The notes below the pieces were generated by a model, which ran no database searches, was not told the DNA's origin, and saw only the letters and a program-made list of their open reading frames with translations. Shown in pieces: positions 1 through 9,730 of a DNA stretch of 64,000 nucleotides. Source of the DNA: CAZYVD01 sp964651045 (GTDB lineage: Bacteria; Zhuqueibacterota; QNDG01; DSAB01); assembly GCA_964651045.1 (NCBI GenBank), contig CAZYVD010000009.1:4332-68331 (forward strand), written 5' to 3'. Positions within the stretch are counted from its first letter, which is position 1. Each line of letters starts with the position of its first letter. A program made the translations under genes and the position numbers.

Positions 1-537
1 ATCTCCAAATCGAGAAAAAATATTGTATTTGGCGAGGGGAATGAGAAGGCAAACCTGATGCTCGTTGGAGAAGCACCGGGGAGAGAGGAGGACATACAGG
101 GAAGACCATTTGTAGGAATGGCGGGTCAGCTTCTTGACAGAATACTTCAGGCCATTGGTTTTGAAAGAGATGAAGTTTATATCTGCAATATACTCAAATG
201 CAGGCCTCCAAACAATAGAGATCCGAATCCGGATGAAATAGACAGATGTTTGCCCTTTTTGTTAAGGCAGATCGATTTTATAAAACCACGGCTGATATTG
301 ACACTTGGCCGAATAGCAGCACAGATTCTGCTGAGAAAAGAGGAGCCCTTAAATAGATTGAGAGGGAAAATACACGATTATAATAAAATGTCCTTGATAG
401 TCACCTACCATCCTGCAGCCCTGCTGAGAAACCCTCAATGGAAACGTTTGGTATGGGAAGATGTAAAGATGTTGAGAGAATGGTATGATGAAAACGTAGG
501 AGACAAACCAAAATGGCATCCACCCAGAAAGCAGTGA
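1..537 (+). CDS. Type-4 (Fe-S) uracil-DNA glycosylase, 5' end outside window
   Basis: Removes uracil from DNA to start base-excision repair. The reading frame is open from base 1, so the true start lies upstream; the first in-frame ATG is at 58. Visible family-4 motifs are GEAPGREED followed by GRPFVGMAGQLL (uracil pocket), LKCRPPNNRDPNP, and the C-terminal TYHPAALLRNP. The two later cluster cysteines are seen (in NILKCRPP and DRCLPF); the N-terminal CxxC pair of this family would fall just before the window. The sequence before the ATG (SRKNIVFGEGNEKANLM) matches the usual family context, so the ATG at 58 is internal. The 3' end overlaps dnaB by 25 nt, suggesting co-transcription. Confidence 0.92.
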   Translation: MSKSRKNIVFGEGNEKANLMLVGEAPGREEDIQGRPFVGMAGQLLDRILQAIGFERDEVYICNILKCRPPNNRDPNPDEIDRCLPFLLRQIDFIKPRLILTLGRIAAQILLRKEEPLNRLRGKIHDYNKMSLIVTYHPAALLRNPQWKRLVWEDVKMLREWYDENVGDKPKWHPPRKQ

Positions 538-1913
538 AAAAGAGCAAATCCGATTCGATTTTCGATAGAGTACCTCCCCAGTCTCTGGATGCTGAGATGG
601 CCGTACTTGGATCTATGATGATTGATAATGACTGCATAGGTAGAGTGATAGAGATTTTAGAGCCGTCGTGTTTCTATAGAACTGCTCATAACAAAATCTA
701 CACAGCAGCAATAGAGCTTTATGAGCGAAATGAACCTGTGGATCTGATAACGCTCTCAGAAGCGCTGAAGAAAAAAGATATTCTTGATGAGATTGGCGGT
801 TCATACTATCTGACCGAACTGGCTGAGAAGGTTCCTTCTTCTGCAAATGTACAACACCATGCAAGGATAGTTCTGGAAAAGTATTTAATGCGTAAGTTGA
901 TAGAAGAGGCGGCAAGTATTGCCAGAGAATGTTATGAGGCAGAGGAGGATGTCTACGATATTATAGACAGATCTGAACAAAGAATATTTGGTCTCACAGA
1001 TAAAAGATTAAGAAAGAGTTTTAGACAGCTTTCACCCATAATGCATGAGGCCTTTGATACAATCGAAGGGTTTCATGAGAGAAAGGGTGCCGTGACCGGC
1101 ATACCTACAGGTTTTCCAAAACTTGATGAATTGACATCAGGATTTCAAGATGGAGAACTGATCATAGTAGCAGGAAGACCCTCTATGGGAAAGACCGCTT
1201 TCAGTCTCAACCTGGCCAGAAACATAGCTGTCGATGCAAAAATACCAGTTGGATTTTTCAGCCTTGAGATGTCTGAGAGGCAACTAGCGCTTCGCCTGCT
1301 CTGTGCAGAGGCAAGGGTAGATGGTCACGGGGTTCGCACAGGCCATTTGCCAGAAGATGAGTGGCAGAAACTGAGCATGTGTGTTGGTGTGCTCACAGAG
1401 GCACCAATCTTTATTGACGATACTCCTGGGATCAGTGTTCTTGAATTAAGGGCAAAGGCGCGCAGACTTAAAAAGGAGGAAAATATTGGAATAATCTTTC
1501 TCGACTATCTCCAGTTAATGCAGGGTCCAAAGAATGCCGAGAGCCGGCAGCAGGAGATATCGATGATATCGCGTTCTTTAAAAGGGCTTGCAAAAGAACT
1601 CGATATCCCTGTTGTAGCACTCTCTCAGCTTTCCCGTGCTGTGGAGATAAGAGGTGGAGAAAGAAGGCCAATGCTCTCAGATCTTAGAGAATCGGGAGCC
1701 ATAGAACAGGATGCTGATGTTGTGCTTTTTGTATATCGGCCTGAACTATATATGAAAGAAGAAGAAGTTAAGATGAAGCAGATGGAGGGAAAGGCCGAGA
1801 TAATAATAGGAAAACAGAGGAATGGTCCTCTCGGCAGAATACATCTCAATTTTGTAAAGAGGTGGGCTCGTTTTGAGAACCCTGCATTTGAGGAAGAAGC
1901 TATTGGTATATAG
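513..1913 (+). CDS. dnaB: Replicative DNA helicase DnaB
   Basis: Hexameric 5'-3' helicase that unwinds DNA at the replication fork and recruits primase. 466 aa, normal length. The N-terminal DnaB domain (about residues 20-125, starting VPPQSLDAEMAVLGSMM) is followed by a linker and the RecA-like C-terminal domain with Walker A GRPSMGKTAF (about 219-228), Walker B IIFLDYLQLM and the DLRESGAIEQDAD and KQRNGPLG motifs near the end. No intein interrupts the ATPase domain, a common site for one. The ATG at 513 lies inside the preceding glycosylase gene. The rel gene follows after 15 nt. Confidence 0.97.
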   Translation: MASTQKAVKKSKSDSIFDRVPPQSLDAEMAVLGSMMIDNDCIGRVIEILEPSCFYRTAHNKIYTAAIELYERNEPVDLITLSEALKKKDILDEIGGSYYLTELAEKVPSSANVQHHARIVLEKYLMRKLIEEAASIARECYEAEEDVYDIIDRSEQRIFGLTDKRLRKSFRQLSPIMHEAFDTIEGFHERKGAVTGIPTGFPKLDELTSGFQDGELIIVAGRPSMGKTAFSLNLARNIAVDAKIPVGFFSLEMSERQLALRLLCAEARVDGHGVRTGHLPEDEWQKLSMCVGVLTEAPIFIDDTPGISVLELRAKARRLKKEENIGIIFLDYLQLMQGPKNAESRQQEISMISRSLKGLAKELDIPVVALSQLSRAVEIRGGERRPMLSDLRESGAIEQDADVVLFVYRPELYMKEEEVKMKQMEGKAEIIIGKQRNGPLGRIHLNFVKRWARFENPAFEEEAIGI

Positions 1914-1928
1914 TAATTCTATGTAGGT

Positions 1929-4181
1929 ATGGAAGCTACTTCACAAAAAATAAAAACACAGGATTCCATAAAGAAGGATGGAATCGGAGAGTCTGCTGCT
2001 TCAACAGCAAGGCTGTATGGTGAATATCGCAAGCAATTCTGGCAGATAATCAGAAAGATTGAATCCTATACTAAAAGTGTAAACAAGAAGCTTCTCAGCA
2101 GGGCATACAAATTTGCATTCTCTGCGCACAAAAATAAATTACGAAAATCGGGCAAGCCTTATATTGAACACTGCATCGAGACTGCCAAAATACTGGCAGA
2201 ACTCAAAATGGATACAACAACCATTGCCGCAGGACTTCTTCATGATGTTGTTGAGGATACAGGAATAACAATTGATGAGGTAAGAGAGGAGTTTGGTGAA
2301 GAGATAGCTCTTCTGGTCGATGGAGTAACAAAGATAAGTGAGCTGAAGTTTAAGAGCAGCCTGGAAAAACAGGCAGAGAATTTTCGGAAGATGATATTTT
2401 CCATGGCAAAGGATCTCAGGGTTATTCTAATTAAGTTTGCAGATCGCCTCCACAACATGAGAACAATAGAACATCTTTCCTACCAGAAGGCACGAAGAAT
2501 AGCACTAGAGACCAGAGATGTATATGCACCTCTTGCACACAGGTTTGGTATAGCAAAGATAAAGTGGGAACTTGAGGATCTGTCTCTAAAGGTACTCGAT
2601 ACTGCTGCATATAAAGAGCTAGTTAGAAAGGTAATGGAAAGCAGGGAGGAGAGAGAAAATTATATAAATAGAATAAAGGTACCGATTCAGAGAGAACTGA
2701 GAAAACACGGAATAAGAAGCAGAATTGAGGGAAGAGCTAAAAATTTTTATTCGATCTACCGTAAGATGAAGACAAGGAAAGCTTCTTTTGAGGAGATCTA
2801 CGATTTACTTGCAATTCGAATAATAGTGGACAGAGTGGATGAATGCTATTTTGCACTCGGGGTTCTGCATACTCTATTTACGCCGATTCACGATCGCTTT
2901 AAAGATTACATAGCAACACCAAAACTAAACATGTATCAATCTCTTCACACAACTGTCATGGGCCCAGAAGGTAAAATGGTCGAGATACAGATACGGACAA
3001 AGGAGATGCACACAGTAGCAGAAATCGGTATTGCTGCTCACTGGAAGTATAAAGAAAACAGACAGGTAGACGATGAACTGGATAGATATAGTAAATGGCT
3101 GCGTGAAATGGTAGACTGGCAGAAAGATTCACTCGAGCCAGGAGAGTTTATGGATATATTAAAGACAGATCTGTTCATATCCGAAATTTTTGTATTTTCA
3201 CCAAAAGGCGATCTATTTAAACTTCCGATAGGATCAACTCCAGTGGATTTTGCCTTTAGCGTTCATACAGACATTGGGCTTCAATGTGTTGGTGCAAAGG
3301 TCAATGGAAAGATTGTCCCTCTAAATACCGAACTGAGGAGTGGAGATACTATTGAGATCATAACCTCCTCAAACCAGAGACCGAGTCACGATTGGCTTCT
3401 ATTTGTCAAAACCTCAAAGGCTAAGAGTAAGATTAAAAGGTGGCTGAAGGAGGCAAGGTATCAGGAGGCAAAAACACTTGGGGAGGAGATCCTCTCTGGT
3501 GTACTGAAAAGGTATAAGATAGAGTGCAGTAAGAAGCAGTTGAAGAGAATAGCAGAGGAGATGGGCATCCCGAGTCTTGACAGATTGTATTCTGATCTTG
3601 GACAGGGTGAGATATCCATTGAGAAGTTAATAAAGAGAATTGCTCCGCAGAAATATTCTGCTCAGAGTGCAGTAGAAAAAGAGGATATTTTAAAGAGGTT
3701 TATAAAAAAGGCAAGAACATCTGTAGATGGGATAAAGGTACAGGGAATGAACAATCTGCTTGTGCGTTTTGCAAGATGCTGTCATCCTGTGCCTGGCGAT
3801 TCGATAATTGGTTTTATAAGCAAGGGAAGGGGAATCATAGTACACAGAAGGAGCTGTCCCAATGTGAAGAAGCTTCTCTACACTCCTGAGAGAACAATAG
3901 AGGTCGAATGGGATGTAGATGGCGAGTATTCGTTCATGGTTCAGCTCAAGATAATGGCCACAGGAAGAAAGGAGTTTTTGAAGGAGGTGGCAGAAACACT
4001 TTCGACCATGAATACAAACATAATAAAGGTCGACATGAATACAGAGAACAATATAATAACTGCATTTATAATTATTGAGGTGAGAAATCTGTCGCATCTT
4101 ACTCGGATAATGCGCAGGCTTTACAGCAGGAAGGGGATATTATCCATAGAACGTGAGAGCGGCCTTGACAGAGATTTATAG
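1929..4181 (+). CDS. rel: Bifunctional (p)ppGpp synthetase/hydrolase, Rel/SpoT family
   Basis: Makes and breaks the stringent-response alarmone (p)ppGpp. 750 aa with the full long-RSH order: HD hydrolase (about 40-200, with intact LLHDVVEDT and FADRLHNMRT), synthetase (about 270-400, YDLLAIRI and NMYQSLHTTV), TGS (about 415-480), zinc-finger-like region (RCCHPVPGD) and C-terminal ACT (about 675-750). The synthetase carries RFKDYIATPK; the RxKD form of this loop is typical of bifunctional enzymes, while E. coli RelA has ExDD. With the intact HD motif this predicts both activities. No strong ribosome-binding site is visible before the ATG, and it sits 15 nt after dnaB. Confidence 0.96.
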   Translation: MEATSQKIKTQDSIKKDGIGESAASTARLYGEYRKQFWQIIRKIESYTKSVNKKLLSRAYKFAFSAHKNKLRKSGKPYIEHCIETAKILAELKMDTTTIAAGLLHDVVEDTGITIDEVREEFGEEIALLVDGVTKISELKFKSSLEKQAENFRKMIFSMAKDLRVILIKFADRLHNMRTIEHLSYQKARRIALETRDVYAPLAHRFGIAKIKWELEDLSLKVLDTAAYKELVRKVMESREERENYINRIKVPIQRELRKHGIRSRIEGRAKNFYSIYRKMKTRKASFEEIYDLLAIRIIVDRVDECYFALGVLHTLFTPIHDRFKDYIATPKLNMYQSLHTTVMGPEGKMVEIQIRTKEMHTVAEIGIAAHWKYKENRQVDDELDRYSKWLREMVDWQKDSLEPGEFMDILKTDLFISEIFVFSPKGDLFKLPIGSTPVDFAFSVHTDIGLQCVGAKVNGKIVPLNTELRSGDTIEIITSSNQRPSHDWLLFVKTSKAKSKIKRWLKEARYQEAKTLGEEILSGVLKRYKIECSKKQLKRIAEEMGIPSLDRLYSDLGQGEISIEKLIKRIAPQKYSAQSAVEKEDILKRFIKKARTSVDGIKVQGMNNLLVRFARCCHPVPGDSIIGFISKGRGIIVHRRSCPNVKKLLYTPERTIEVEWDVDGEYSFMVQLKIMATGRKEFLKEVAETLSTMNTNIIKVDMNTENNIITAFIIIEVRNLSHLTRIMRRLYSRKGILSIERESGLDRDL

Positions 4182-4219
4182 AATTGTAGTGAAGTTTTCA
4201 TAAATAATAGGAGCGATCT

Positions 4220-4534
4220 ATGAGTAAAATGAATACGATCACAAAGAAAGATGTTGCAAAGAGAACGGCGAAACTGGTTGGTGAGAGGATTTATATTACA
4301 GAGAAGATAGTAGATGGAGTCTTTACTGCCCTTAGGCAGATCATGTCTGAGGCGAATCCTGAACTGAGGATAGAAATAAGAGATTTTGGTGTGTTCGAAG
4401 TTAAGAAAACAAAACCAAAACCAAAGGCCAGAAATCCAAAGACAGGAGAGATAATCTATGTTCCTGCCAGAAGGAAGACCCATTTCAAGGCAGGCAAACT
4501 GTTAAAGGAAGTTCTCAAGAAACCCTTAGAATGA
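4220..4534 (+). CDS. HU/IHF-family DNA-binding protein, copy 1
   Basis: Small nucleoid protein that bends DNA as a dimer. 104 aa, a little longer than standard HU (about 90). Visible features are the N-terminal TKKDVAKRTA helix, the GVFEVKK turn, and the DNA-binding arm with the RNPKTGE signature. The C-terminal extension ends LKKPLE. The ATG at 4220 has an AGGAG element just upstream. A close paralogue is at 48558; the two are nearly identical over the arm and C-terminus and differ mostly in the first 45 residues. It lies between rel and ruvX in the replication/stress cluster. Confidence 0.93.
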   Translation: MSKMNTITKKDVAKRTAKLVGERIYITEKIVDGVFTALRQIMSEANPELRIEIRDFGVFEVKKTKPKPKARNPKTGEIIYVPARRKTHFKAGKLLKEVLKKPLE

Positions 4535-4543
4535 AATTGAATC

Positions 4544-4966
4544 ATGGCCAGAATACTCGGGCTCGACTATGGGCGTCGGCGGATAGGTATTGCTGTTAGC
4601 GATCCTATGGGGCTGATTGCACAGCCTGTAAAGACATTATCAATACTGACATGGGAAGATGCTGTTGAAGAGATATCTGCACTTGTAGAGAAGTTTGAGG
4701 TTGACAGAATTGTTCTTGGTCTTCCGCTAACTCTAAGAGGAGAGATTGGTGAGATGGCCAAGGAGGTTAAGAGGTTTGGTGAGACAGTATCACGAGTAAT
4801 AGATATTCCTATTTTGTTCTGGGATGAAAGGTTAACTTCTGTACAGGCTCAGCGTATTATAATAGATATGAATGGAAAGATCGGTAGAAAGAAAGAGAAG
4901 ATTGATAGAATGGCATCTGTCCTTATGCTGCAGAACTATTTGGATTATCAAAGGATGAAGGAGTGA
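4544..4966 (+). CDS. ruvX: RuvX/YqgF-family RNase H-like protein (putative pre-16S rRNA nuclease)
   Basis: 140 aa, the usual size. The RNase H-like fold is marked by the N-terminal MARILGLDYGRRRIGIAVSDP with the first catalytic Asp (LDYG), the central DRIVLGLPL, and the C-terminal LFWDERLTSVQA with the ERxTS motif. Family members trim the 5' end of 16S rRNA (E. coli YqgF); the older Holliday-junction resolvase label is less supported. The start is 10 nt after the HU gene. The stop overlaps the GTG start of lnt by 4 nt, so translation is probably coupled. Confidence 0.94.
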   Translation: MARILGLDYGRRRIGIAVSDPMGLIAQPVKTLSILTWEDAVEEISALVEKFEVDRIVLGLPLTLRGEIGEMAKEVKRFGETVSRVIDIPILFWDERLTSVQAQRIIIDMNGKIGRKKEKIDRMASVLMLQNYLDYQRMKE

Positions 4967-6513
4967 GAGGAACAAGATTGAAACAAAGAGATATCTTTTA
5001 TATATTATTAACCTCCATAGGGCTCATATCGATTTTTCCTCCCTTCCCGTTTGGATTCATTGCTCCAATCGTATTGGTTCCATTCTTCCTTTTTCTTGAA
5101 AGAAAATCAATAAATGAGAGTGCAAAGGGAGCCTATATCGCTGGAATGATATGGAGTGGAGGAACAGTCTACTGGATAGGGTGGGCAACTTTTCCAGGCC
5201 TCATCGGATCGATTCTGTTTCTGCCAATATATTTTGTAATTTTCACAGTGATAATAAAATTTCTGTGGTCGAGATGGGGAAATAAATCGCTATGGACAGC
5301 ACCACTTTTATGGACAGGTGTTGAGCTTTTGAACTCCTGGGGTCCGCTGGCATTTCCATGGAACAAACTTGCCTATTCTCAAAGCTCATATCCAATCCTC
5401 ATACAGTACGCCGATATTTTTGGTGCCTATGGTGTTACTTTCTGGATAGTTACTTTGAATGTAATATTTTATTTTCTATTAAAAAACATAAAGAGGAAAA
5501 AAGAGGCCTTTCGATTTGTTGCAGCCATAATTCTGCTATATACGATCGTCATGGTTTATGGTGTTGTATCTTTAAAAAGGCCGATTGCAGTAGAAGAACG
5601 GGTCCGTCTCTCCCTTGTTCAGGGCAACATAGATCCCTACAAGAAATGGACCTCAACTTTTATAGACTCCAATTTTGCAATTTACCACAGATTGACCGAT
5701 GAGGTCGCTTCAGAAAGGCCTGATTTGATAATCTGGCCTGAGACTGCTGCAACATGTTATCTGAGATACAATTATAAATATCTAAGAATGGTAAAGTCCC
5801 AGATAGATAGCATTGGAATTTCTCTCGTCACTGGCTCACCAGATTATATATGGAAGAGATATCGTGGAAGGATGACATTTAATAGCGCGCTTTATTTTCA
5901 GCCAAATTCATGGGAGATTGGAAGGTACTATAAGATGAATCTTGTTCCGTTTTCTGAAAAGGTTCCCTTTATGGATAAGTTTCCATTTATATACGATTTT
6001 CTCAGGAAACTCAACCTTGAGGTCGGGGATTTTACACCGGGAGATTCTACGGTTGTTTTTCAATTAAAGAAGAAAGATTCTGAAAAAGTAGTACCGTTTT
6101 CTGTAGTAATTTGTTATGAATCTGTGTTTCCCTATCTGGTCAGGAAATTTGTTAATTATGGAGCAAAATTTTTAGTTGTCATAACAAACGATGGATGGTT
6201 TGGCAGAACATCTGGGCCCTACCAGCATGCACAGATAGCAGTATTTCGAGCAGTCGAAAATAGAGTATGGGTTGCAAGATGTGCCAATACAGGAATATCG
6301 GAATTTATAGATCCATATGGCAGAGTCACGAGTCGAACACCTCTATATGAAGAGGCAGTACTGTCCGGAGTCATTACAACAAGCAGCAGGAGTACCTTTT
6401 TTGTGCATTATGGTATGGTGACGGTTTATTTAATAGCAACTGGAAATGTATTTGTTTTATTTATATATATTTTAAGAATGCGAAAGCGTAGTCAAGATGA
6501 ACGAAAGATTTAA
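4963..6513 (+). CDS. lnt: Apolipoprotein N-acyltransferase
   Basis: Adds the third acyl chain to lipoproteins at the inner membrane, the last maturation step before sorting to the outer membrane. 516 aa. The N-terminal half has several hydrophobic membrane segments; the nitrilase-like half carries the Glu-Lys-Cys triad as WPETAA (E260), FSEKVPF (K333) and VICYESVFP (C384), close to the E. coli positions. A last membrane segment lies near residues 485-505. The GTG start at 4963 overlaps ruvX; a later start cannot be excluded. Its presence supports a diderm envelope, in line with the bamD gene two genes downstream. Confidence 0.95.
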   Translation: MRGTRLKQRDIFYILLTSIGLISIFPPFPFGFIAPIVLVPFFLFLERKSINESAKGAYIAGMIWSGGTVYWIGWATFPGLIGSILFLPIYFVIFTVIIKFLWSRWGNKSLWTAPLLWTGVELLNSWGPLAFPWNKLAYSQSSYPILIQYADIFGAYGVTFWIVTLNVIFYFLLKNIKRKKEAFRFVAAIILLYTIVMVYGVVSLKRPIAVEERVRLSLVQGNIDPYKKWTSTFIDSNFAIYHRLTDEVASERPDLIIWPETAATCYLRYNYKYLRMVKSQIDSIGISLVTGSPDYIWKRYRGRMTFNSALYFQPNSWEIGRYYKMNLVPFSEKVPFMDKFPFIYDFLRKLNLEVGDFTPGDSTVVFQLKKKDSEKVVPFSVVICYESVFPYLVRKFVNYGAKFLVVITNDGWFGRTSGPYQHAQIAVFRAVENRVWVARCANTGISEFIDPYGRVTSRTPLYEEAVLSGVITTSSRSTFFVHYGMVTVYLIATGNVFVLFIYILRMRKRSQDERKI

Positions 6514-7492
6514 ATGGATTTGTTTGGTTTTCATATTATTTAATTTAAGGGGAGTAGCCTTTTCGAGTGAATATTTTTTGATGATGTTAAACGTAAAGGC
6601 CAGACCAATTGCGATGGGAGGAGCCTTTGGTTCTTTGAAAGATGATCTGGCGTCACTGGATATGAATCCTGCTTCCTTTTCATTGAGCAGTACAAGACAG
6701 AATATACACTTTATAACTTTTATAAATCCTGCAGGGCCGCTTTACCTTTTAAATAGAGAGAGTGGAAGAAGCTGGGATGTCTTACCTGGAATGTTTATCC
6801 ACGGCATGGCATTATCGATTGGAAATTTCAATTTAGGAGTTATCATAGGACAGGAGATATTCTCGAGAAATTCGAATTCAGCTGTGATAGGTACATTTAA
6901 AGTTTCGGACTATAAAGAAAGACGCAACGCTACTTTTGGCCTATCTCTTTCTCTATCGCCACTCGTATCTCTTGGTATGGCAGGCGACATCTATATGGGA
7001 TACGATAGAATGGTAAGTGTAGGATATAGATACGGAATTTTGATTGAGACAAAACACAGGATAAATGCAGGTTTATACTTTGTCGATTTTCCAGACGATT
7101 ACTCCGGAGACAGATTCACAATAGAAAGGTTAGAAGATGAGACGCTGAATATTGGGGTTTCATACAATCCATTTGATAGGCTGACACTATCCCTTGACAT
7201 CAGGAATGTAAGCGATGAGGGAAGGCCGGCCGTTAGAGAACCCCACATTGGCTTCGAATTCATACCATATCATCATGTTGCGTTGAGAGGAGGATATTTC
7301 AGGTCAAGTGATGGGAAGAGTGAGCTCGTATCATTTGGATTTGGATTTCTTGACTGGAACTATTTTGTTGGGGATGAGAAGAGGTTCCCTCATAAAAATT
7401 TTGGATTGAACCTATCGGCTGCTTTTGGGAGGATTGGTGGCATATACAGTAGATGGATTTTTCTATCGGCAGTATTCAGGCTCTCGACGTGA
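6497..7492 (+). CDS. PorV/PorQ-like outer-membrane beta-barrel protein
   Basis: 331 aa with an N-terminal signal peptide (cleavage likely after VAFSS, about residue 24). The mature N-terminus LNVKARPIAMGGAFGSLKDDLASLDMNPASF is the hallmark of the PorV/PorQ family, barrel proteins of the FadL type that in Bacteroidetes work in the type IX secretion shuttle. The rest alternates short hydrophobic strands and turns typical of a barrel. It overlaps lnt by 17 nt and precedes bamD. A link with the two proteins here that end in FlgD-like sorting domains (19659, 28320) is plausible but not shown by position. Confidence 0.72.
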   Translation: MNERFKWICLVFILFNLRGVAFSSEYFLMMLNVKARPIAMGGAFGSLKDDLASLDMNPASFSLSSTRQNIHFITFINPAGPLYLLNRESGRSWDVLPGMFIHGMALSIGNFNLGVIIGQEIFSRNSNSAVIGTFKVSDYKERRNATFGLSLSLSPLVSLGMAGDIYMGYDRMVSVGYRYGILIETKHRINAGLYFVDFPDDYSGDRFTIERLEDETLNIGVSYNPFDRLTLSLDIRNVSDEGRPAVREPHIGFEFIPYHHVALRGGYFRSSDGKSELVSFGFGFLDWNYFVGDEKRFPHKNFGLNLSAAFGRIGGIYSRWIFLSAVFRLST

Positions 7493-7568
7493 GTTATCGG
7501 TCATGATTGAAAGTAAAAGGAACATTTAATGAATAGAGGGGTTAATTATATTATTGAAGGGAGAGTTG

Positions 7569-8348
7569 ATGAAAAATATAAAATATGTTTTATTTTTTAT
7601 AGTCATTGTATTGCTTTCACAATGTAACAAAGAAACTATATCTCCTAAGAGTAACACACCAGAAGAGTTGTATTCCTATGCAAAGAGGCTCTTTGATAAA
7701 AAAGACTATCTCAAGGCAAAGATACAGTTTAGCATGCTTATGATCAATAACAGGGCGGGTGGTGAGATATATGAAAAATGCAAATTTTATTTAGCAGAAT
7801 GTTACTACTATTCAAAAGAGTATATAACAGCAATTCAGGAGTATGAAAGCCTGATTAAAAGCATACCACAAAGCACTTATAGAGAGAAAGCCGAGTACAT
7901 GATAGCAATGTGCTACTATAAATTATCACCTCACTATTCTTTAGATCAGGAGTATACATATCAGGCAATAGTCCACTTTCAGGAATTTCTAGAAGATTTT
8001 CCTGGTTCAGAATTTAGAACGGATGCAGAAATGAAAATAAGCCAGCTTCGTCATAAGCTGGCAAAAAAGGAGTTCAAGAAGGGTGAGTTATATCGGAAGA
8101 TGGGGCGTTATAGGGCAGCGGTATTTGTATATGACTGGGTCCTTAATAATTATTATGATACAAAGTTTGCAGAGGATGCCCTTTACTGGAAATCGGAGTG
8201 TTTGAAAAAACAGTTGAGGTATAAGGAGGCCATGGAGGCCTGTAAGAAATTTTTAGAGAAGTATCCAGATAGTCGATTTGCAAACAGAATCAGGAAGATG
8301 CTGAAAGATATAAATAATAGACTAAAAGAAGAATCAAACACAGGTTGA
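7569..8348 (+). CDS. bamD: Outer-membrane assembly lipoprotein BamD
   Basis: Lipoprotein of the BAM complex, which folds barrel proteins into the outer membrane. 259 aa from ATG 7569; an upstream TTG at 7554 is in frame but GGGAG just ahead of 7569 favours the ATG. The N-terminus is a type II signal peptide with lipobox LLSQC (Cys about residue 19), followed by five TPR-like helix pairs (TPEELYSYAKRLFDKKDYLKA, YKEAMEACKKFLEKYPDSRFA and others). Size and layout fit BamD/YfiO. It is 9 nt upstream of nadD. Confidence 0.88.
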   Translation: MKNIKYVLFFIVIVLLSQCNKETISPKSNTPEELYSYAKRLFDKKDYLKAKIQFSMLMINNRAGGEIYEKCKFYLAECYYYSKEYITAIQEYESLIKSIPQSTYREKAEYMIAMCYYKLSPHYSLDQEYTYQAIVHFQEFLEDFPGSEFRTDAEMKISQLRHKLAKKEFKKGELYRKMGRYRAAVFVYDWVLNNYYDTKFAEDALYWKSECLKKQLRYKEAMEACKKFLEKYPDSRFANRIRKMLKDINNRLKEESNTG

Positions 8349-8357
8349 AGGGGCAAA

Positions 8358-8942
8358 ATGAGAAGCGGGCTTCTGGGGGGGACTTTTGATCCCATTCATA
8401 ACGGTCATTTGATAGTCGCTGAGGCTGTGAGGAGCGATTTTAATCTCGATCGCATTTTTTTTATTCCTGCTGCAGTGCCCCCCCATAAGGATAGCAGGGA
8501 ACTGTCACCAGAGAACCATAGGCTTGAGATGGTGCATCGAGCTATTATGGGGAACGAGCATTTTAAGGTTTCAGATTTCGAATTAAAAAGTTGCGGGATA
8601 TCCTATACGATAAATACAATTAAATGGTTTAAACAATCCTCTTCTTACAGGAACGATCAATTTTTTCTGATTATTGGAGCGGACAGCCTGCTGGATTTCC
8701 ATACATGGAAAGATCCTGAGGAGATATTTAACACAATCAAGATCATAGTCATGAAGAGACCTGGTTTTGACATCGATAACGTTAAAAGTGAATTCAGAAA
8801 TAGAGTTATAGTTGCAGAAGTACCTATGATAGAGATATCATCGACAAACATCAGGAAACGAGTAAGGGAGGGCAAATCCATTCGATACCTTGTGCCCGAT
8901 AAGGTCGAAGAATATATTAAGATGAAAAGGCTCTATCTGTGA
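8358..8942 (+). CDS. nadD: Nicotinate-nucleotide adenylyltransferase
   Basis: Joins nicotinate mononucleotide and ATP to give deamido-NAD in NAD synthesis. 194 aa, normal length. The nucleotidyltransferase motif GGTFDPIHNGHL lies at the N-terminus, PPHK near residue 40, and the C-terminal ISSTNIRKRVREG is the second ATP-binding motif. The stop overlaps the GTG start of the MlaE-like gene by 4 nt. The gene has a G7 run and a C7 run near its 5' end, both in frame. Confidence 0.96.
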   Translation: MRSGLLGGTFDPIHNGHLIVAEAVRSDFNLDRIFFIPAAVPPHKDSRELSPENHRLEMVHRAIMGNEHFKVSDFELKSCGISYTINTIKWFKQSSSYRNDQFFLIIGADSLLDFHTWKDPEEIFNTIKIIVMKRPGFDIDNVKSEFRNRVIVAEVPMIEISSTNIRKRVREGKSIRYLVPDKVEEYIKMKRLYL

Positions 8943-9727
8943 TTATTATATCAATAATAAGACTTATTGGAAGGCGAGTCATTAGATATTTTAATGAGAT
9001 CGGTGCAATATCGATTCTCTTTTACAGAATATTGAGCTGTACTAAATACATAATTAAAGACAGAAAAGTTATTCTGGAGCAGATGGTCAAGATCGGTATA
9101 AATTCACTGCCCTTGATAACCGTTGTAAGCATCTTTACAGGAGCCGTATCATCGTGGCAGGCTGCATATCAATTTAAGGGTGTAATATCATCAGAAATGA
9201 CACTCGATCTATTGGGGGCAGCTGTGAGTGCGGCAATTTTGATAGAACTCGCTCCTGTGCTTTCAGGAATAGTTGTAGCAGGACGTGTCGGAGCATCAAT
9301 TGCTGCAGAGCTTGGAACAATGCAGGTAACAGAGCAGATAGATGCACTCGAGGCTTTGGCAATCGATCCGGTGCGATATCTGGCATTTCCCAGATTTACC
9401 GCAGGCTGGACAATGCTGCCTGTACTAGTCGTATATGCTGGAGTGGTGTCGCACATCGGTGCCTATGTAGTGGCATATTTTCTTCTATCAATATCGACAG
9501 ACAGATTTTTCGGAAGTATCCAGAGTCATTTTATTGTATACAATATATTTTCTGGACTGATAAAGGCTCTTGTGTTTGGAGGAGGAACCGCTTTGATTGG
9601 ATGTTCTATTGGCTTCAGAACTTCTGGAGGAGCAGAGGGAGTTGGAAGGGCTACAATAAAGGCCTTTGTCTTTTCGGCAGCATTTATATTAATTGCAGAC
9701 TATTTTCTGGCTATGATGCTTTTTTGA
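8939..9727 (+). CDS. mlaE: MlaE-type lipid ABC transporter permease
   Basis: Inner-membrane permease of the Mla/Mce lipid transport family. 262 aa with about five hydrophobic segments. Family signatures are FTGAVSSWQAAYQFK, ELAPVLSGIVVAGRVGASIAAELGTMQVTEQIDALEALAIDPVRYL and the C-terminal GFRTSGGAEGVGRAT. It starts at GTG 8939 inside the nadD stop and is followed after 3 nt by its ATPase partner. The MlaD (MCE) substrate-binding gene that usually follows is absent; radA comes next. Confidence 0.92.
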   Translation: MIIISIIRLIGRRVIRYFNEIGAISILFYRILSCTKYIIKDRKVILEQMVKIGINSLPLITVVSIFTGAVSSWQAAYQFKGVISSEMTLDLLGAAVSAAILIELAPVLSGIVVAGRVGASIAAELGTMQVTEQIDALEALAIDPVRYLAFPRFTAGWTMLPVLVVYAGVVSHIGAYVVAYFLLSISTDRFFGSIQSHFIVYNIFSGLIKALVFGGGTALIGCSIGFRTSGGAEGVGRATIKAFVFSAAFILIADYFLAMMLF

Positions 9728-9730
9728 ATT

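Noticed and set aside
3690..4097. 135-aa minus-strand ORF inside rel
   Set aside because: Shadow of a well-supported gene; no ribosome-binding site and no recognisable protein pattern.
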